From the NCBI RefSeq assembly GCF_032163395.1, contig NZ_CP119968.1, positions 3,126,001-3,190,000 of the forward strand: a stretch of 64,000 nt of DNA, written 5' to 3'. Below, one piece after another: positions 54,866 through 62,523 of this stretch. Made by a program: the position numbers and the translations under genes. How positions within the stretch are numbered: the stretch's first letter is position 1; each line of letters begins with the position of its first letter. Source of the stretch: Gloeocapsopsis dulcis (GTDB lineage Bacteria > Cyanobacteriota > Cyanobacteriia > Cyanobacteriales > Chroococcidiopsidaceae). The notes beneath the pieces are model-generated. The model saw only the letters and a program-made list of their open reading frames with translations, searched no databases and had not been told where the DNA came from.

Positions 54866-55240
54866 CTAAAGCGTCTCCAAGTAACTTAACAAGTCTGCCA
54901 TTTCTTTAGGACTTGGTTTGAACTGTGGCATAGGTGGTGTATCTCCACTGATCACTTGATGGATAAGACCAAAGCGAGATCTCCGCTTGGAAACGCCCTG
55001 TAAACTAGGACCAACGTTACCATCGGCTTGCCATCCATGACAACCAGCACAGTTCATTTGAAAAATAGCATTTCCTTGTACGGGATCTCCTGTCAATGAC
55101 AAGACATTCTTAACATAAGGCTCAGAAACTCTTACCCTATGCACACCCATAATCACTAAAATTGCAACTAGCAAAATCGCCAAAGCGATGAAAGCCAGCC
55201 GTTGGAGTAGAATTTCTGGTTTAGCGAGCTGATTAGCCAA
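54866..55240 (-). CDS. cytM: Cytochrome c class I, cytochrome cM-like
   Basis: Membrane-anchored monohaem c-type cytochrome, 124 residues. A single N-terminal helix (LAFIALAILLVAILVIMGV) is followed by EPYVKNVLSLTGDPVQGNAI, the haem site CAGCH, GPSLQGVSKRRSRFGLIHQV and the axial Met in PPMPQFKP, ending MADLLSYLETL. This whole pattern fits cyanobacterial cytochrome cM, implicated in stress, respiratory and heterotrophic adjustment of photosynthetic electron flow. The next gene over is petG (cytochrome b6f), divergent, an electron-transport neighbourhood that supports the name. Confidence 0.88.
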   Translation of the reverse strand: MANQLAKPEILLQRLAFIALAILLVAILVIMGVHRVRVSEPYVKNVLSLTGDPVQGNAIFQMNCAGCHGWQADGNVGPSLQGVSKRRSRFGLIHQVISGDTPPMPQFKPSPKEMADLLSYLETL

Positions 55241-55532
55241 AAGCTGATTACTTAACTTGAGAATTTATAAAAATATTTATCTCCTAACACATAGCTTAAA
55301 AGTTCTTGATAGTGTTCGCAAGCAAAGTCAATTAAATCAGCGTTTGCAGTTAAGTTTTGTGTAGATAATTTACTAATGATCTAGGTTTCTCAGGCTACTA
55401 ATTCATTGTATGCTGGTATTAAAGTCTATTACTCTTGGCTGCTGTTGGGTCATTAAACCTCGTACAGCCTAAGTCACGAAGCGTAATTGCGCGTAGCGCA
55501 GCGCTTGAAGCGATCGCAACAGGAGATATTGC

Positions 55533-55646
55533 ATGGTTGAACCACTACTTGATGGTATTGTTCTTGGCTTGATAGTGATTACTTTGGCTGGTTTATTTTT
55601 TGCTGCGTATCAGCAATATAAGCGTGGCAAGCAGTTGGGTTTATAA
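55533..55646 (+). CDS. petG: Cytochrome b6f complex subunit PetG
   Basis: A 37-residue single-span thylakoid protein: [20 protein letters not shown] then [17 protein letters not shown]. The N-terminal Glu-Pro-Leu-Leu, the Leu/Ile/Val-rich helix and the YxQY-(K/R)RG-x-x-LGL tail are the PetG signature. PetG is needed for b6f assembly and stability. It is preceded by AGGAGATATTGC, a strong Shine-Dalgarno at correct distance, and followed by a hairpin terminator (55679). It lies divergent from cytM. Too short for usual gene callers but very secure. Confidence 0.95.
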   Translation: MVEPLLDGIVLGLIVITLAGLFFAAYQQYKRGKQLGL

Positions 55647-55678
55647 GCTGCACCGGTCATTACCTAATCAAGACTGCT

Positions 55679-55706
55679 AGCCCTTCTAATTTGGAAGGGC
55701 TTTTAA
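55679..55706. terminator. Terminator between petG and rsmD
   Basis: AGCCCTTC (55679-55686), 7-nt loop, GAAGGGCT (55694-55701), then TTTAATTTT on the plus strand. Eight perfect pairs. Ends petG; may also stop transcription from the convergent rsmD. Confidence 0.8.
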
Positions 55707-56248
55707 TTTTCTAGGTTGACTGCACGATAGAAAGTCACAGCAGTATTTCCATAAACTTTTTCCCGACAAATTTCTAGTGTAGACAGCTGCATTATGGGCA
55801 AATCAGGATGATGTTCTACTGCAAGTTCGCCCCTAGGATGCAATAATTGATACTGCGCGATCGCCTGTAGCACTGGTAAATATAAATCACTTGCATAAGG
55901 TGGATCGAAGTAAATTCGCTCAAACTGCTTCCCTGAAAGCGTTTTTAACCGCTGCACGACATCTCCACGCCAGACTTGAAATGTTTGTCCTGGTTGTGCT
56001 ACTCGTTGCCAATTTTCCTTAATAATTGCACAGGCGCGGCTTGATTGGTCAATCCCGACAACTAAAGCTGCACCACGACATAAGGCTTCTGCACCCATTG
56101 AACCATTACCAGCGCAAAGATCTAGCCAGCAACTACCTGCGATCGCACCTTGCCAAATATTAAAGACGGCTTCGCGAACTCTTCCCGTTGTTGGTCGTGT
56201 ATCCCTCCCTGGTAATGTTTTTATGAGACGATTGCCGTAAATTCGCAT
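55703..56248 (-). CDS. rsmD: 16S rRNA (guanine966-N2)-methyltransferase RsmD
   Basis: SAM-dependent methyltransferase modifying G966 of 16S rRNA, 181 residues. Motifs: N-terminal MRIYGNRLIKTLPGRDTRPT, GRVREAVFNIWQ, the SAM loop WLDLCAGNGSMGAEALCRGA and the catalytic FDPPYASDLYLPVLQ (D-P-P-Y form). C-terminal LAVEHHPDLP and VYGNTAVTFY are as expected. It is 52 bp downstream of hisH on the same strand. Confidence 0.93.
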   Translation of the reverse strand: MRIYGNRLIKTLPGRDTRPTTGRVREAVFNIWQGAIAGSCWLDLCAGNGSMGAEALCRGAALVVGIDQSSRACAIIKENWQRVAQPGQTFQVWRGDVVQRLKTLSGKQFERIYFDPPYASDLYLPVLQAIAQYQLLHPRGELAVEHHPDLPIMQLSTLEICREKVYGNTAVTFYRAVNLEN

Positions 56249-56300
56249 GAGAGAGAGGCTAGGGAATACTTGTTACTAACCAACCTCTATCGTAATGTAT

Positions 56301-56936
56301 CTACACTGGTACTACAGTGCGGACTTGCTGCACAAAGTTGGATAGAATTTGCAACCCAGCGCTAGAGGATTTTTCAGGGTGAAATTGCATTGCCATTAAA
56401 TTGTCACGGGCAATGGCGGCTGTAACGGTTTGACTACCATGTGTTACTGTTGCTGCTTGAACTGTAGGATCTTCAGGATCGACATAGTAAGAATGGACAA
56501 AATAAACCCAGGGCTGCGATGATAGATTCTGCCATAAGGGACAACGAGGTTGAGTAAGTTCTAGTTGATTCCAACCCATGTGGGGAATCGTGATTCCTGG
56601 TTCGCTTCTAAAGCGGCGTACTGTACCAGAAACAATTCCTAATCCTGGTTCTTTACCTTCTTCACTGCTATCAAATAAGACTTGCAGCCCCATACAAATA
56701 CCCAGAAACGGTTTGCCACTTGCGATCGCATCTTTAATTGGTTCAACCAAGTCGCGGGATCTAATATGTTGCACTGTTGGATCGAACGCACCTACGCCAG
56801 GTAACACCAGCGCATCAGCTTTTGCTAATTCAATAGCTGAGTCAGTAATTTTCGGAGTCGCCCCAGCTTTCTCCAAACCTTTACAGACTGAGTGTAGATT
56901 ACCCATGTCGTAGTCTATAACTGCGATCGCTGCCAT
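56301..56936 (-). CDS. hisH: Imidazole glycerol phosphate synthase, glutaminase subunit HisH
   Basis: Glutamine amidotransferase subunit that feeds ammonia to HisF in histidine synthesis. The 211-residue protein carries AVIDYDMGNLHSVCKGLEKA, VLPGVGAFDPTV, the nucleophile Cys in LGICMGLQVLFD, VYFVHSYYV and the catalytic His/Glu in MQFHPEKSS. Complete. hisF is not in the window, as usual for cyanobacteria with scattered his genes. Confidence 0.95.
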   Translation of the reverse strand: MAAIAVIDYDMGNLHSVCKGLEKAGATPKITDSAIELAKADALVLPGVGAFDPTVQHIRSRDLVEPIKDAIASGKPFLGICMGLQVLFDSSEEGKEPGLGIVSGTVRRFRSEPGITIPHMGWNQLELTQPRCPLWQNLSSQPWVYFVHSYYVDPEDPTVQAATVTHGSQTVTAAIARDNLMAMQFHPEKSSSAGLQILSNFVQQVRTVVPV

Positions 56937-57115
56937 TCAGCAGACCCCCTTAATTATTACCAACTAAATCTATTGTAAGTGAAACCAATTTATTCTCATT
57001 GAATCACGAACACATTTACTGCAATCTCTATAATTCATGCAAATCCCTCTCCAACTCTTCCCTTTGCGTACTTCGTGGTTCGTCTCAAAAAATTCTACAA
57101 CTCCAACTAAGAGTA

Positions 57116-57340
57116 CTATCTTAAATGGAGCAAGAGGACTCCCGTTACAACCGCCAGGTTTAACGGGAGATGAATTGCGACCAACAAAGAAATTGAGCGT
57201 AGCGAATCTGTTTTAGGTAAACGTTTAATATAATCACGAATCACTTCAGACACAGAAATTCCTTGAGATTTTGCATAAATTCCAATTCGCTCAAACTCTT
57301 TCTGTGTAAGCCTTACCTTAATACTTTTTTCTCTTGTCAT
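57116..57340 (-). CDS. Ribbon-helix-helix (CopG-like) protein of the TnpB element
   Basis: A 74-residue protein whose first 42 residues are a ribbon-helix-helix DNA-binding domain (REKSIKVRLTQKEFERIGIY, SQGISVSEVIRDYIKRLP). It is divergent from tnpB with about 50 bp between starts, so it could repress the element's own promoter. The remaining residues (about 43-74) are encoded by the left-end hairpin of the element and by 20 or so bases of flanking chromosome, ending at 57116; this tail is probably not functional. Start at ATG 57340 rather than seven codons upstream. Confidence 0.7.
   Translation of the reverse strand: MTREKSIKVRLTQKEFERIGIYAKSQGISVSEVIRDYIKRLPKTDSLRSISLLVAIHLPLNLAVVTGVLLLHLR
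57139..57169. repeat. Left-end hairpin of the TnpB element
   Basis: CTCCCGTTA (57139-57147) pairs with TAACGGGAG (57161-57169); the loop adds ACC/GGT pairs after a one-base bulge. It is followed by ATGAATTGCGACC, the usual text after the left hairpin in IS200/IS605-type elements of cyanobacteria. Confidence 0.75.
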
Positions 57341-57392
57341 GTTCCCACAAATAGAGTACAATTAAAAATATAACACAGTTGAGGTCGTACTG

Positions 57393-58595
57393 ATGTTAGA
57401 CGTTTTAAAGGTAAGAATTTATCCCAACTCATTGCAGGAAGTAGCCTTAGCGAAAAGCTTTGGCTGTTCTCGTTTTGTGTGGAATTATTACCTGAATAAA
57501 ACTAACACTCAGTACCAAAAAACGGGGAAAGGGTTAAGCTATTGTGATATAGCAAAAGACTTAACCCAACTTAAGAAACTATCGGATTATGAATGGCTAC
57601 CAGAAGTAACCGCTGCTACATTACAACAGACGCTTAAAAATTTAGAATCAGCTTTTAAGAATTTCTTTTCTAAAAGAGCGAGATTCCCTAAGTTTAAAAG
57701 CAAACACAGAAAGCAGTCAATTCGTTACCCTGAAAGTTGTTCGATTAAAAATAGTGGGCTAAAACTACCTAAGCTTGGCATTGTTAAAGCAAGTATTTCA
57801 AAAAGTATTAACGGCAAAATTAAATCGGTAACTGTTTCTCGAACAAGTACAAACAAATATTTTGCAGCAATATTATTTGAGTCTGCAGATTTAACAATTA
57901 ATAAGGAAAAAAAGATTTCAGGGATAGACTTAGGCTTAAACAGTTTAGTAACTGTATTTGATGGTGAAACCTGCTACAAGGTTGACCCAATTAAACCCAC
58001 TAGAAAATATGCCAAACGCTTAAGACGTAGACAAAAAGCTTTGTCTCGTAAAGTTAAGGGGTCGAATAACAGGAGAAAAGCTGTCAAGATAGTAGCCAGG
58101 GTTCACGAAAAGATATCTAATACTCGACAAGACTTCCTTCATAAACTCTCAAGAAAGCTCGTTGACGAAAACCAAGTCATTGTAGTAGAAAACCTTTGTG
58201 TAAAAGGGTTAGCGCGTACTAAATTAGCCAAGTCAATACATGATGCTGGTTGGTCAATGCTGCTTAATTTTATAGGCTACAAGCTGGAACGAGAGGGCGG
58301 AAAACTTATTCAAGTTGACAGATTTTTTCCCAGTACAAAGCTTTGTAATTGCTGCAAGTTTAAGAATAATTCCTTGAATTTAAGCATTCGTCAATGGGTT
58401 TGTCCTAGTTGTCTTTCTTCACATAATCGTGACGAAAACGCAGCGAAAAACATCAGAGAAGAAGGCTTGAGAATACTGTCAACAAATACTGCGGGACACG
58501 CAGGAATCCAAGCTTGTGGAGAGAATGTAAGACTCGTTAACACTTGTGTTAAAAAGCAATCCTCAATGAAGCAAGAATCCCCCGTCACAGCGTAA
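57393..58595 (+). CDS. tnpB: RNA-guided endonuclease TnpB
   Basis: Transposon-encoded RuvC-like nuclease guided by omega RNA, ancestor-like to Cas12; 400 residues. N-terminal HTH/wedge part includes FGCSRFVWNYYL and WLPEVTAATLQQTLKNLESA. The RuvC triad is complete: Asp179 (SGIDLGLNSL), Glu266 (VVENLCVKGL) and Asp347 (NRDENAAKNI). The zinc ribbon has C318/C321 and C337/C340. Nothing suggests inactivation. The C-terminus (AGIQACGENVRL) overlaps the presumed omega-RNA region running into the right-end hairpin, in which the stop codon lies. Start shown is ATG 57393. Confidence 0.93.
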   Translation: MLDVLKVRIYPNSLQEVALAKSFGCSRFVWNYYLNKTNTQYQKTGKGLSYCDIAKDLTQLKKLSDYEWLPEVTAATLQQTLKNLESAFKNFFSKRARFPKFKSKHRKQSIRYPESCSIKNSGLKLPKLGIVKASISKSINGKIKSVTVSRTSTNKYFAAILFESADLTINKEKKISGIDLGLNSLVTVFDGETCYKVDPIKPTRKYAKRLRRRQKALSRKVKGSNNRRKAVKIVARVHEKISNTRQDFLHKLSRKLVDENQVIVVENLCVKGLARTKLAKSIHDAGWSMLLNFIGYKLEREGGKLIQVDRFFPSTKLCNCCKFKNNSLNLSIRQWVCPSCLSSHNRDENAAKNIREEGLRILSTNTAGHAGIQACGENVRLVNTCVKKQSSMKQESPVTA

Positions 58596-58612
58596 GCTTG
58601 ACGGGGGAGTGT
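58400..58612 (+). ncRNA. Presumed omega-RNA region at the 3' end of the TnpB element
   Basis: By analogy with ISDra2 and relatives, the guide RNA scaffold comes from the last 150-250 nt of tnpB plus the right end, with the guide being the flanking chromosome just outside (here the start of the pyroglutamyl-peptidase-like gene at 58613 onward). Limits are inferred; no covariance search was possible. Confidence 0.4.
58580..58608. repeat. Right-end hairpin of the TnpB element
   Basis: CCCCCGTCA (58580-58588) and TGACGGGGG (58600-58608) with an 11-nt loop containing the tnpB stop. Flanked by GAAGCAAGAAT on the left and AGTGTCAA on the right, both of which recur around the relic at 62180. Confidence 0.85.
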
Positions 58613-58615
58613 CAA

Positions 58616-59143
58616 ATGCCAACTCCAATCCTCTTAACCTCGTTTACAACATGGCTACCGCATCAAAAATCCAATTCATCCGACGATCTCATTGCAAAAA
58701 TTCACGAGCTACATCATACTAATCACAACCTACAACTTCCTCCACTAGGTTTTTTAAGAAAACTACCTGTCGAGACTGAACAAGCCAGTAGTTATGTGAT
58801 TAACAAAATTGCTGAAATCCAACCTACTGCGATTATTTGTTGTGGTATGGCAGAAAGCCGATCGCAATTAACTGTAGAATCTAAAGCAACTTGTGGAGAT
58901 ATTGTTCTGCGATCGCCAATTGATTTAAAACAACTGATTGCTGAGCTTTCTGTAACAGAAATCAGTCACGATGCAGGAAAGTTTGTTTGCGAAGGGCTTT
59001 ATTTTGCAGTTTTGAACCATATCACAACCCAGAAGTTAAATAGCCCTTGTCTTTTTGTTCACATACCAATTCTGACAGACGAGAATATTCAAAAAGTGAC
59101 AAAAGACTTTATATTAATTATTCAAAAAATGGCACTTTTATGA
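58616..59143 (+). CDS. Pyroglutamyl-peptidase I (C15)-like protein
   Basis: A 175-residue protein resembling cysteine peptidases of family C15, which remove N-terminal pyroglutamate. It begins PTPILLTSFTTWLPHQKSNS in place of the family's VTGFxPF opening. A possible catalytic Glu is in CCGMAESRSQ, Cys in HDAGKFVCEGLYFAVL and His in LFVHIPIL, so the triad appears present. It is shorter than typical (about 210). ATG 58616 lies only eight bases after the TnpB right-end hairpin, so the native promoter and perhaps N-terminus were displaced by the element; a transcript may now come from tnpB. Confidence 0.75.
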   Translation: MPTPILLTSFTTWLPHQKSNSSDDLIAKIHELHHTNHNLQLPPLGFLRKLPVETEQASSYVINKIAEIQPTAIICCGMAESRSQLTVESKATCGDIVLRSPIDLKQLIAELSVTEISHDAGKFVCEGLYFAVLNHITTQKLNSPCLFVHIPILTDENIQKVTKDFILIIQKMALL

Positions 59144-59184
59144 GTTATGTTGTGTCTTATTTTGAATTAATCACAACTTAACAA

Positions 59185-59211
59185 AAGGGCAGAGAAAATT
59201 TTCTGACCCTT
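59185..59211 (+). terminator. Imperfect hairpin after the C15-like gene
   Basis: AAGGGCAGA (59185-59193) pairs with TCTG-A-CCCTT (59202-59211) with a single bulged A. T-run is weak (TTATT). A possible terminator in the 92-bp gap before the DUF3370 gene. Confidence 0.35.
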
Positions 59212-59235
59212 ATTCGTTGATCCCTGACTGCTGTT

Positions 59236-60603
59236 ATGCTGCCATTGTTACCTATATTTACGTTTGCTCAAGCTACACCTGCACCAACACCAACACCACC
59301 ACAACAAGAAATCGTACAACCGCAACAAGTACGTCCCTTGCCAGGATCTTTAGATGGTGTTCCCGTATTTAATAGCAATAGCCCAGAAGTCGTCCAAACT
59401 GAGGGAATTTTACTATCTACTTTTCCTCCCACTGGGAAACAAGCTGCAAACGCACACCTCAACTTTCCGTTTCAAGGACGATTTGATATTTTTGCCCATC
59501 ATATTTCTAAAGCAACTTCTCCAGAAGACTTACGTACTCTTTATCTAGGGGTTTTACTGCATAATCCAACTACGCAACCAATTACAGTAGATGTCTTACA
59601 AGCAGCAAGTTATTTAAGTCAACCTGACGCACCGTTTATCGAGTTACCGCCTCAAGTTGAAAATCCTTTAGGAACTATTTTTGCAGGTCCAGGCGATCGC
59701 GTGATGAATGATATTCTACGCGGACGGCGACAATCAATATTTCCGCCACAAGTAACTATTCCGCCGCAGCAAAGTCAGATGTTGCTTAATTTACCAATCC
59801 CTGTACAGACGTTAGAACCACCAATCAATGGACGTTCTACTTTAATGCGGCTACGTAGCAGTGGTAGAGTTCATGCCGCAAGTTTAGCAATGTATGCTAA
59901 GTCTAATGCTGATGGTAGTGAGAGAGCACCAACTTTAACCGAATGGCAACAGTTATTAGAGACAGGAAATTTAGCTGGACCTCGCGATCGCGCTCCGACT
60001 CCTCCCGAAGCAGGTAGTAAAGTGATTTATGGTCGTGTTGCTGGAGTTGCTCAAGGTTCTCGATGGCAAGCTCAACTTCTTGATAGTCCTAGCGTGCAAT
60101 ATCTGAGTATTCCTCAGCGGGGTCAAGCGTTTTCTTATGGTTTAAGTACCTTAATTGCAGGAAGACAAGGGACAAATCAAGTACAAAGTGCGCTGCTGAT
60201 GGTACGCTACCCCGATACTGCCTATCAAGCACACGGTAATTATGGTATTGAGTACAACCTGAGTTTGCCGCTGTACAACAATACTAATCAACCCCAAACA
60301 ATCAGTATATCGCTACAAACGCCACTTAAGGAAGACGAATTAACGCAGGGTGGATTGCGGTTCTTGATTCCGCCTGCGACTCAAAACTTCTTTCGCGGTA
60401 CAGTGCGGCTGCGTTACAGTGACGATCGCGGTTTACCCCGAACTCGGTATGTCCACTTAGTGCAAAAAAGAGGACAAGCAGGAGAACCACTCGTAATGTT
60501 GAATATACAACCAGGCGATCGCCGACTCGTACAAGTCGATTTTCTCTATCCACCAGATGCAACACCGCCACAGGTGCTGACTATTCAGAATGTAGGACAG
60601 TAG
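59236..60603 (+). CDS. DUF3370 family exported protein
   Basis: A 455-residue protein of a family I know from cyanobacteria only. A short N-terminal hydrophobic signal (LPLLPIFTFAQA) is followed by a Pro/Thr/Gln-rich linker and the family core: RPLPGSLDGVPVFNSNSPEV, GRFDIFAHHISKA, VLLHNPTTQPITVDVLQAAS, IFAGPGDRVMNDILRGRRQ, QMLLNLPIPV and NYGIEYNLSLPLYN. The repeated beta-strand pattern suggests an extracellular or periplasmic beta-sandwich protein, perhaps cell-surface. Function unknown. No partner gene on the same strand downstream. Confidence 0.8.
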   Translation: MLPLLPIFTFAQATPAPTPTPPQQEIVQPQQVRPLPGSLDGVPVFNSNSPEVVQTEGILLSTFPPTGKQAANAHLNFPFQGRFDIFAHHISKATSPEDLRTLYLGVLLHNPTTQPITVDVLQAASYLSQPDAPFIELPPQVENPLGTIFAGPGDRVMNDILRGRRQSIFPPQVTIPPQQSQMLLNLPIPVQTLEPPINGRSTLMRLRSSGRVHAASLAMYAKSNADGSERAPTLTEWQQLLETGNLAGPRDRAPTPPEAGSKVIYGRVAGVAQGSRWQAQLLDSPSVQYLSIPQRGQAFSYGLSTLIAGRQGTNQVQSALLMVRYPDTAYQAHGNYGIEYNLSLPLYNNTNQPQTISISLQTPLKEDELTQGGLRFLIPPATQNFFRGTVRLRYSDDRGLPRTRYVHLVQKRGQAGEPLVMLNIQPGDRRLVQVDFLYPPDATPPQVLTIQNVGQ

Positions 60604-60641
60604 AAGATCAGGGGGCAGGAGTGCAGAAGTGCAGGGAAGAA

Positions 60642-61967
60642 TTAAGACTTTTGAAAGCCAAGTGCTGCTTTCTTTTTGGTCTTGTTTTTTGATTTCGATT
60701 TATTCACTTCTGCAACTGCTTCTTCAAATAAATTGTGTAAATGAACTGGAACGCTAGCGATTTCTGGTAAATCTGGTACGAGTGGCTTATCAAATTCCTC
60801 TAGCAACGATTCTAAATCGCGGTCAATTTGAAATGGGCGCTGGAGTACTGCAAGCAGTACTTGTTCTAGTTGTGTAGGATACTGCTGAGCTAAACGCTGC
60901 CAAATAAAGGCATTAATTTTGGGATCTTCAAGATAGTTGCGAATCAGTTTTTCTGCACCTTCGATAGCTTGCCAGTCTTCTGCTTCTAGTAACGCCACGA
61001 TGCGATGATAGGTAGGTAAAAACATTTGTCCCCAACGTGGGTGTGATATTGCTGTCACCTGTTCAGCTTTTTTGAGTTCAGCAGGTAGATCAACTTTTGG
61101 CATCACCATTTTAGCCGTCGTTTTGCTATCGAATAATTGAGCTACTTTGCCACCTACACCTGCTTCGACGGCGGCGGCTTCAAGTTCCTCTTGGTCAATT
61201 CCCGCATCTTGTGCTACCTCTGCAAGTGTTTTAGATTCATCAATACCTGCTGCTGCTAAACGTTGCTGCATTAAGACTTCTTGAAATTCTGCAATTTTTT
61301 TATTGAGTTGATATCCTGGCATTGTCACTTCGTCACTACCAAAGAAATCAATAAATTGTTGGTGGTAACGTGCAACAGATTCCCAAGCTTGGGCTAGTAA
61401 GCCAGGTGCGTCGCTGTAGAGATGTTTTTTGTAATTGTCTTTGAAATTGCCAATCGCTACTGCTAGTTTGGGTTTACCTAACCTACCTAATGGCGTACAA
61501 GGTCCCGAAAACGTCCAATAAGTATCTGCAACTGGTGAAATTCGTGTTAGTAAGATTTCTCCTTCTTTGTAGCGGCGGATTTCTTCTGCAAAACTGGTAT
61601 TGTTAGGTTTGACAATGTATTGTTTAGCTGTAAGCCAGTTCATTAACTCAAATCCATCGGGTAAAATTTGAGTAATCGCGAATAAGCCCATAAAGCTACG
61701 ATTCCAGCTTTTCACGAGCTGGCGATCGCTTGGAGATAATTCTTGGTGATGTTCGACAAACAAGTCTAATGGTGTTTTGTCATCGACTTGTCCTTCACTC
61801 AAAAAGCTATCAACAATAATATCTTGTTGTGCTTTGTCTCCTTTGTTTTGCCGCGCTTGCTTTGCTGCATAAGCTTCAAGGGCTGCTGCTAAATCCCCCT
61901 CGGCTGCTAAAACAAAATCTAGTAAGGCTTGTTTTAATTGGTGCGATCGCTCTAATGCTGCATCCAC
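60642..61967 (-). CDS. Conserved cyanobacterial hypothetical protein, 441 residues
   Basis: A soluble, mostly helical protein that I cannot assign to a named family. Notable parts: an N-terminal helix pair (LKQALLDFVLAAEGDLAAAL), SFMGLFAITQILPDGFELMN, a central IRRYKEGEILLTRISPVADT followed by WTFSGPCTPLGRLGKPKLAV, a helical segment with LAEVAQDAGIDQEELEAAAV, LIRNYLEDPKINAFIWQRLA, and a Lys-rich C-terminus (NKSKSKNKTKKKAALGF) that may bind nucleic acid. Long, coherent reading frame with HIP1 sites; surely a gene. Single transcription unit. Confidence 0.7.
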   Translation of the reverse strand: MDAALERSHQLKQALLDFVLAAEGDLAAALEAYAAKQARQNKGDKAQQDIIVDSFLSEGQVDDKTPLDLFVEHHQELSPSDRQLVKSWNRSFMGLFAITQILPDGFELMNWLTAKQYIVKPNNTSFAEEIRRYKEGEILLTRISPVADTYWTFSGPCTPLGRLGKPKLAVAIGNFKDNYKKHLYSDAPGLLAQAWESVARYHQQFIDFFGSDEVTMPGYQLNKKIAEFQEVLMQQRLAAAGIDESKTLAEVAQDAGIDQEELEAAAVEAGVGGKVAQLFDSKTTAKMVMPKVDLPAELKKAEQVTAISHPRWGQMFLPTYHRIVALLEAEDWQAIEGAEKLIRNYLEDPKINAFIWQRLAQQYPTQLEQVLLAVLQRPFQIDRDLESLLEEFDKPLVPDLPEIASVPVHLHNLFEEAVAEVNKSKSKNKTKKKAALGFQKS

Positions 61968-62179
61968 AACTTATTCTCTCAGTTCAACACTTTATAGAGT
62001 ATAGGTTCTCTATCATAGTTAGTGATGAGTAGCTGGTGACTAGCAACTTAAGATGATCTAGTTATCAATATCAATCACGACAATTTCTAGGCGATCTTCA
62101 ATTTGTCCCCCTTGCTGCCACTTCACCACCGAGTTAGTCTTCTATTTTCAAAGCAGCTCTCATTGAGTTGCGATCTATT
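61968..62179. other. Gap with a short coding-like remnant
   Basis: On the minus strand, 62141-62058 reads VVKWQQGGQIEDRLEIVVID then IDN and a TAG stop, which looks like the C-terminus of a lost gene. It is open for only 27 codons. The relic TnpB element begins about 40 bp away. Confidence 0.3.
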
Positions 62180-62520
62180 GACACTCCCACAGCTGAAAGC
62201 CGATGGGATTCTTGCTTCAACCGTCCTCCTAGAAACCTAAATCCAAGCATTCAAGTCTCCCCGTTTGGATACGTCCACAAGCGCACACGGACGGCCCGAC
62301 CGCGTTTGAAACGATTTATTCAATTGCTTACACCTCTTTCCTACACTATGTCGCACGTAGCTGAGCATTGTAGTTGGGGAGAACCCAATCTTGGCTATCT
62401 AGGCGTATTACCGCAGTGCCATGAGTATAATCCCACACCTCGGTTGCGCTGTCAAGTATTATTTGACGGCGCTGTTATTAGTGAATTCCGCTACATCCCA
62501 CCCTTAAAAGTGGTGGGCTT
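62180..62520 (-). mobile_element. Deleted, TnpB-type element relic (PATE/MITE-like)
   Basis: About 340 bp with both ends of an IS200/IS605-type element on the minus strand. Right end: TTGAAGCAAGAATCCC, then GGGAGTGTCAA (62223-62180), sharing 15- and 11-bp blocks with the right end at 58571-58614. Left end: CCCACCACTTTTAAGGGTGGGATGTAGCGG (about 62518-62489), the hairpin-plus-ATG layout of the 57139 end. Inside, frames like GGRLKQESHRLSAVGVSI are the decayed C-terminus of TnpB, with stops. No transposase or nuclease is left. Confidence 0.72.
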
Positions 62521-62523
62521 TGC

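Larger units (their letters stand above)
57130..58615 (+). mobile_element. IS1341/IS200-605-type element encoding TnpB without TnpA
   Basis: About 1.48 kb, bounded by a left-end hairpin (57139-57169) and a right-end hairpin (58580-58608), subterminal palindromes typical of single-strand-transposing IS200/IS605 elements. It carries an intact tnpB and a divergent ribbon-helix-helix gene but no TnpA tyrosine transposase, so movement would need TnpA in trans. Exact ends are estimated; there are no target-site duplications in this group. Confidence 0.8.
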
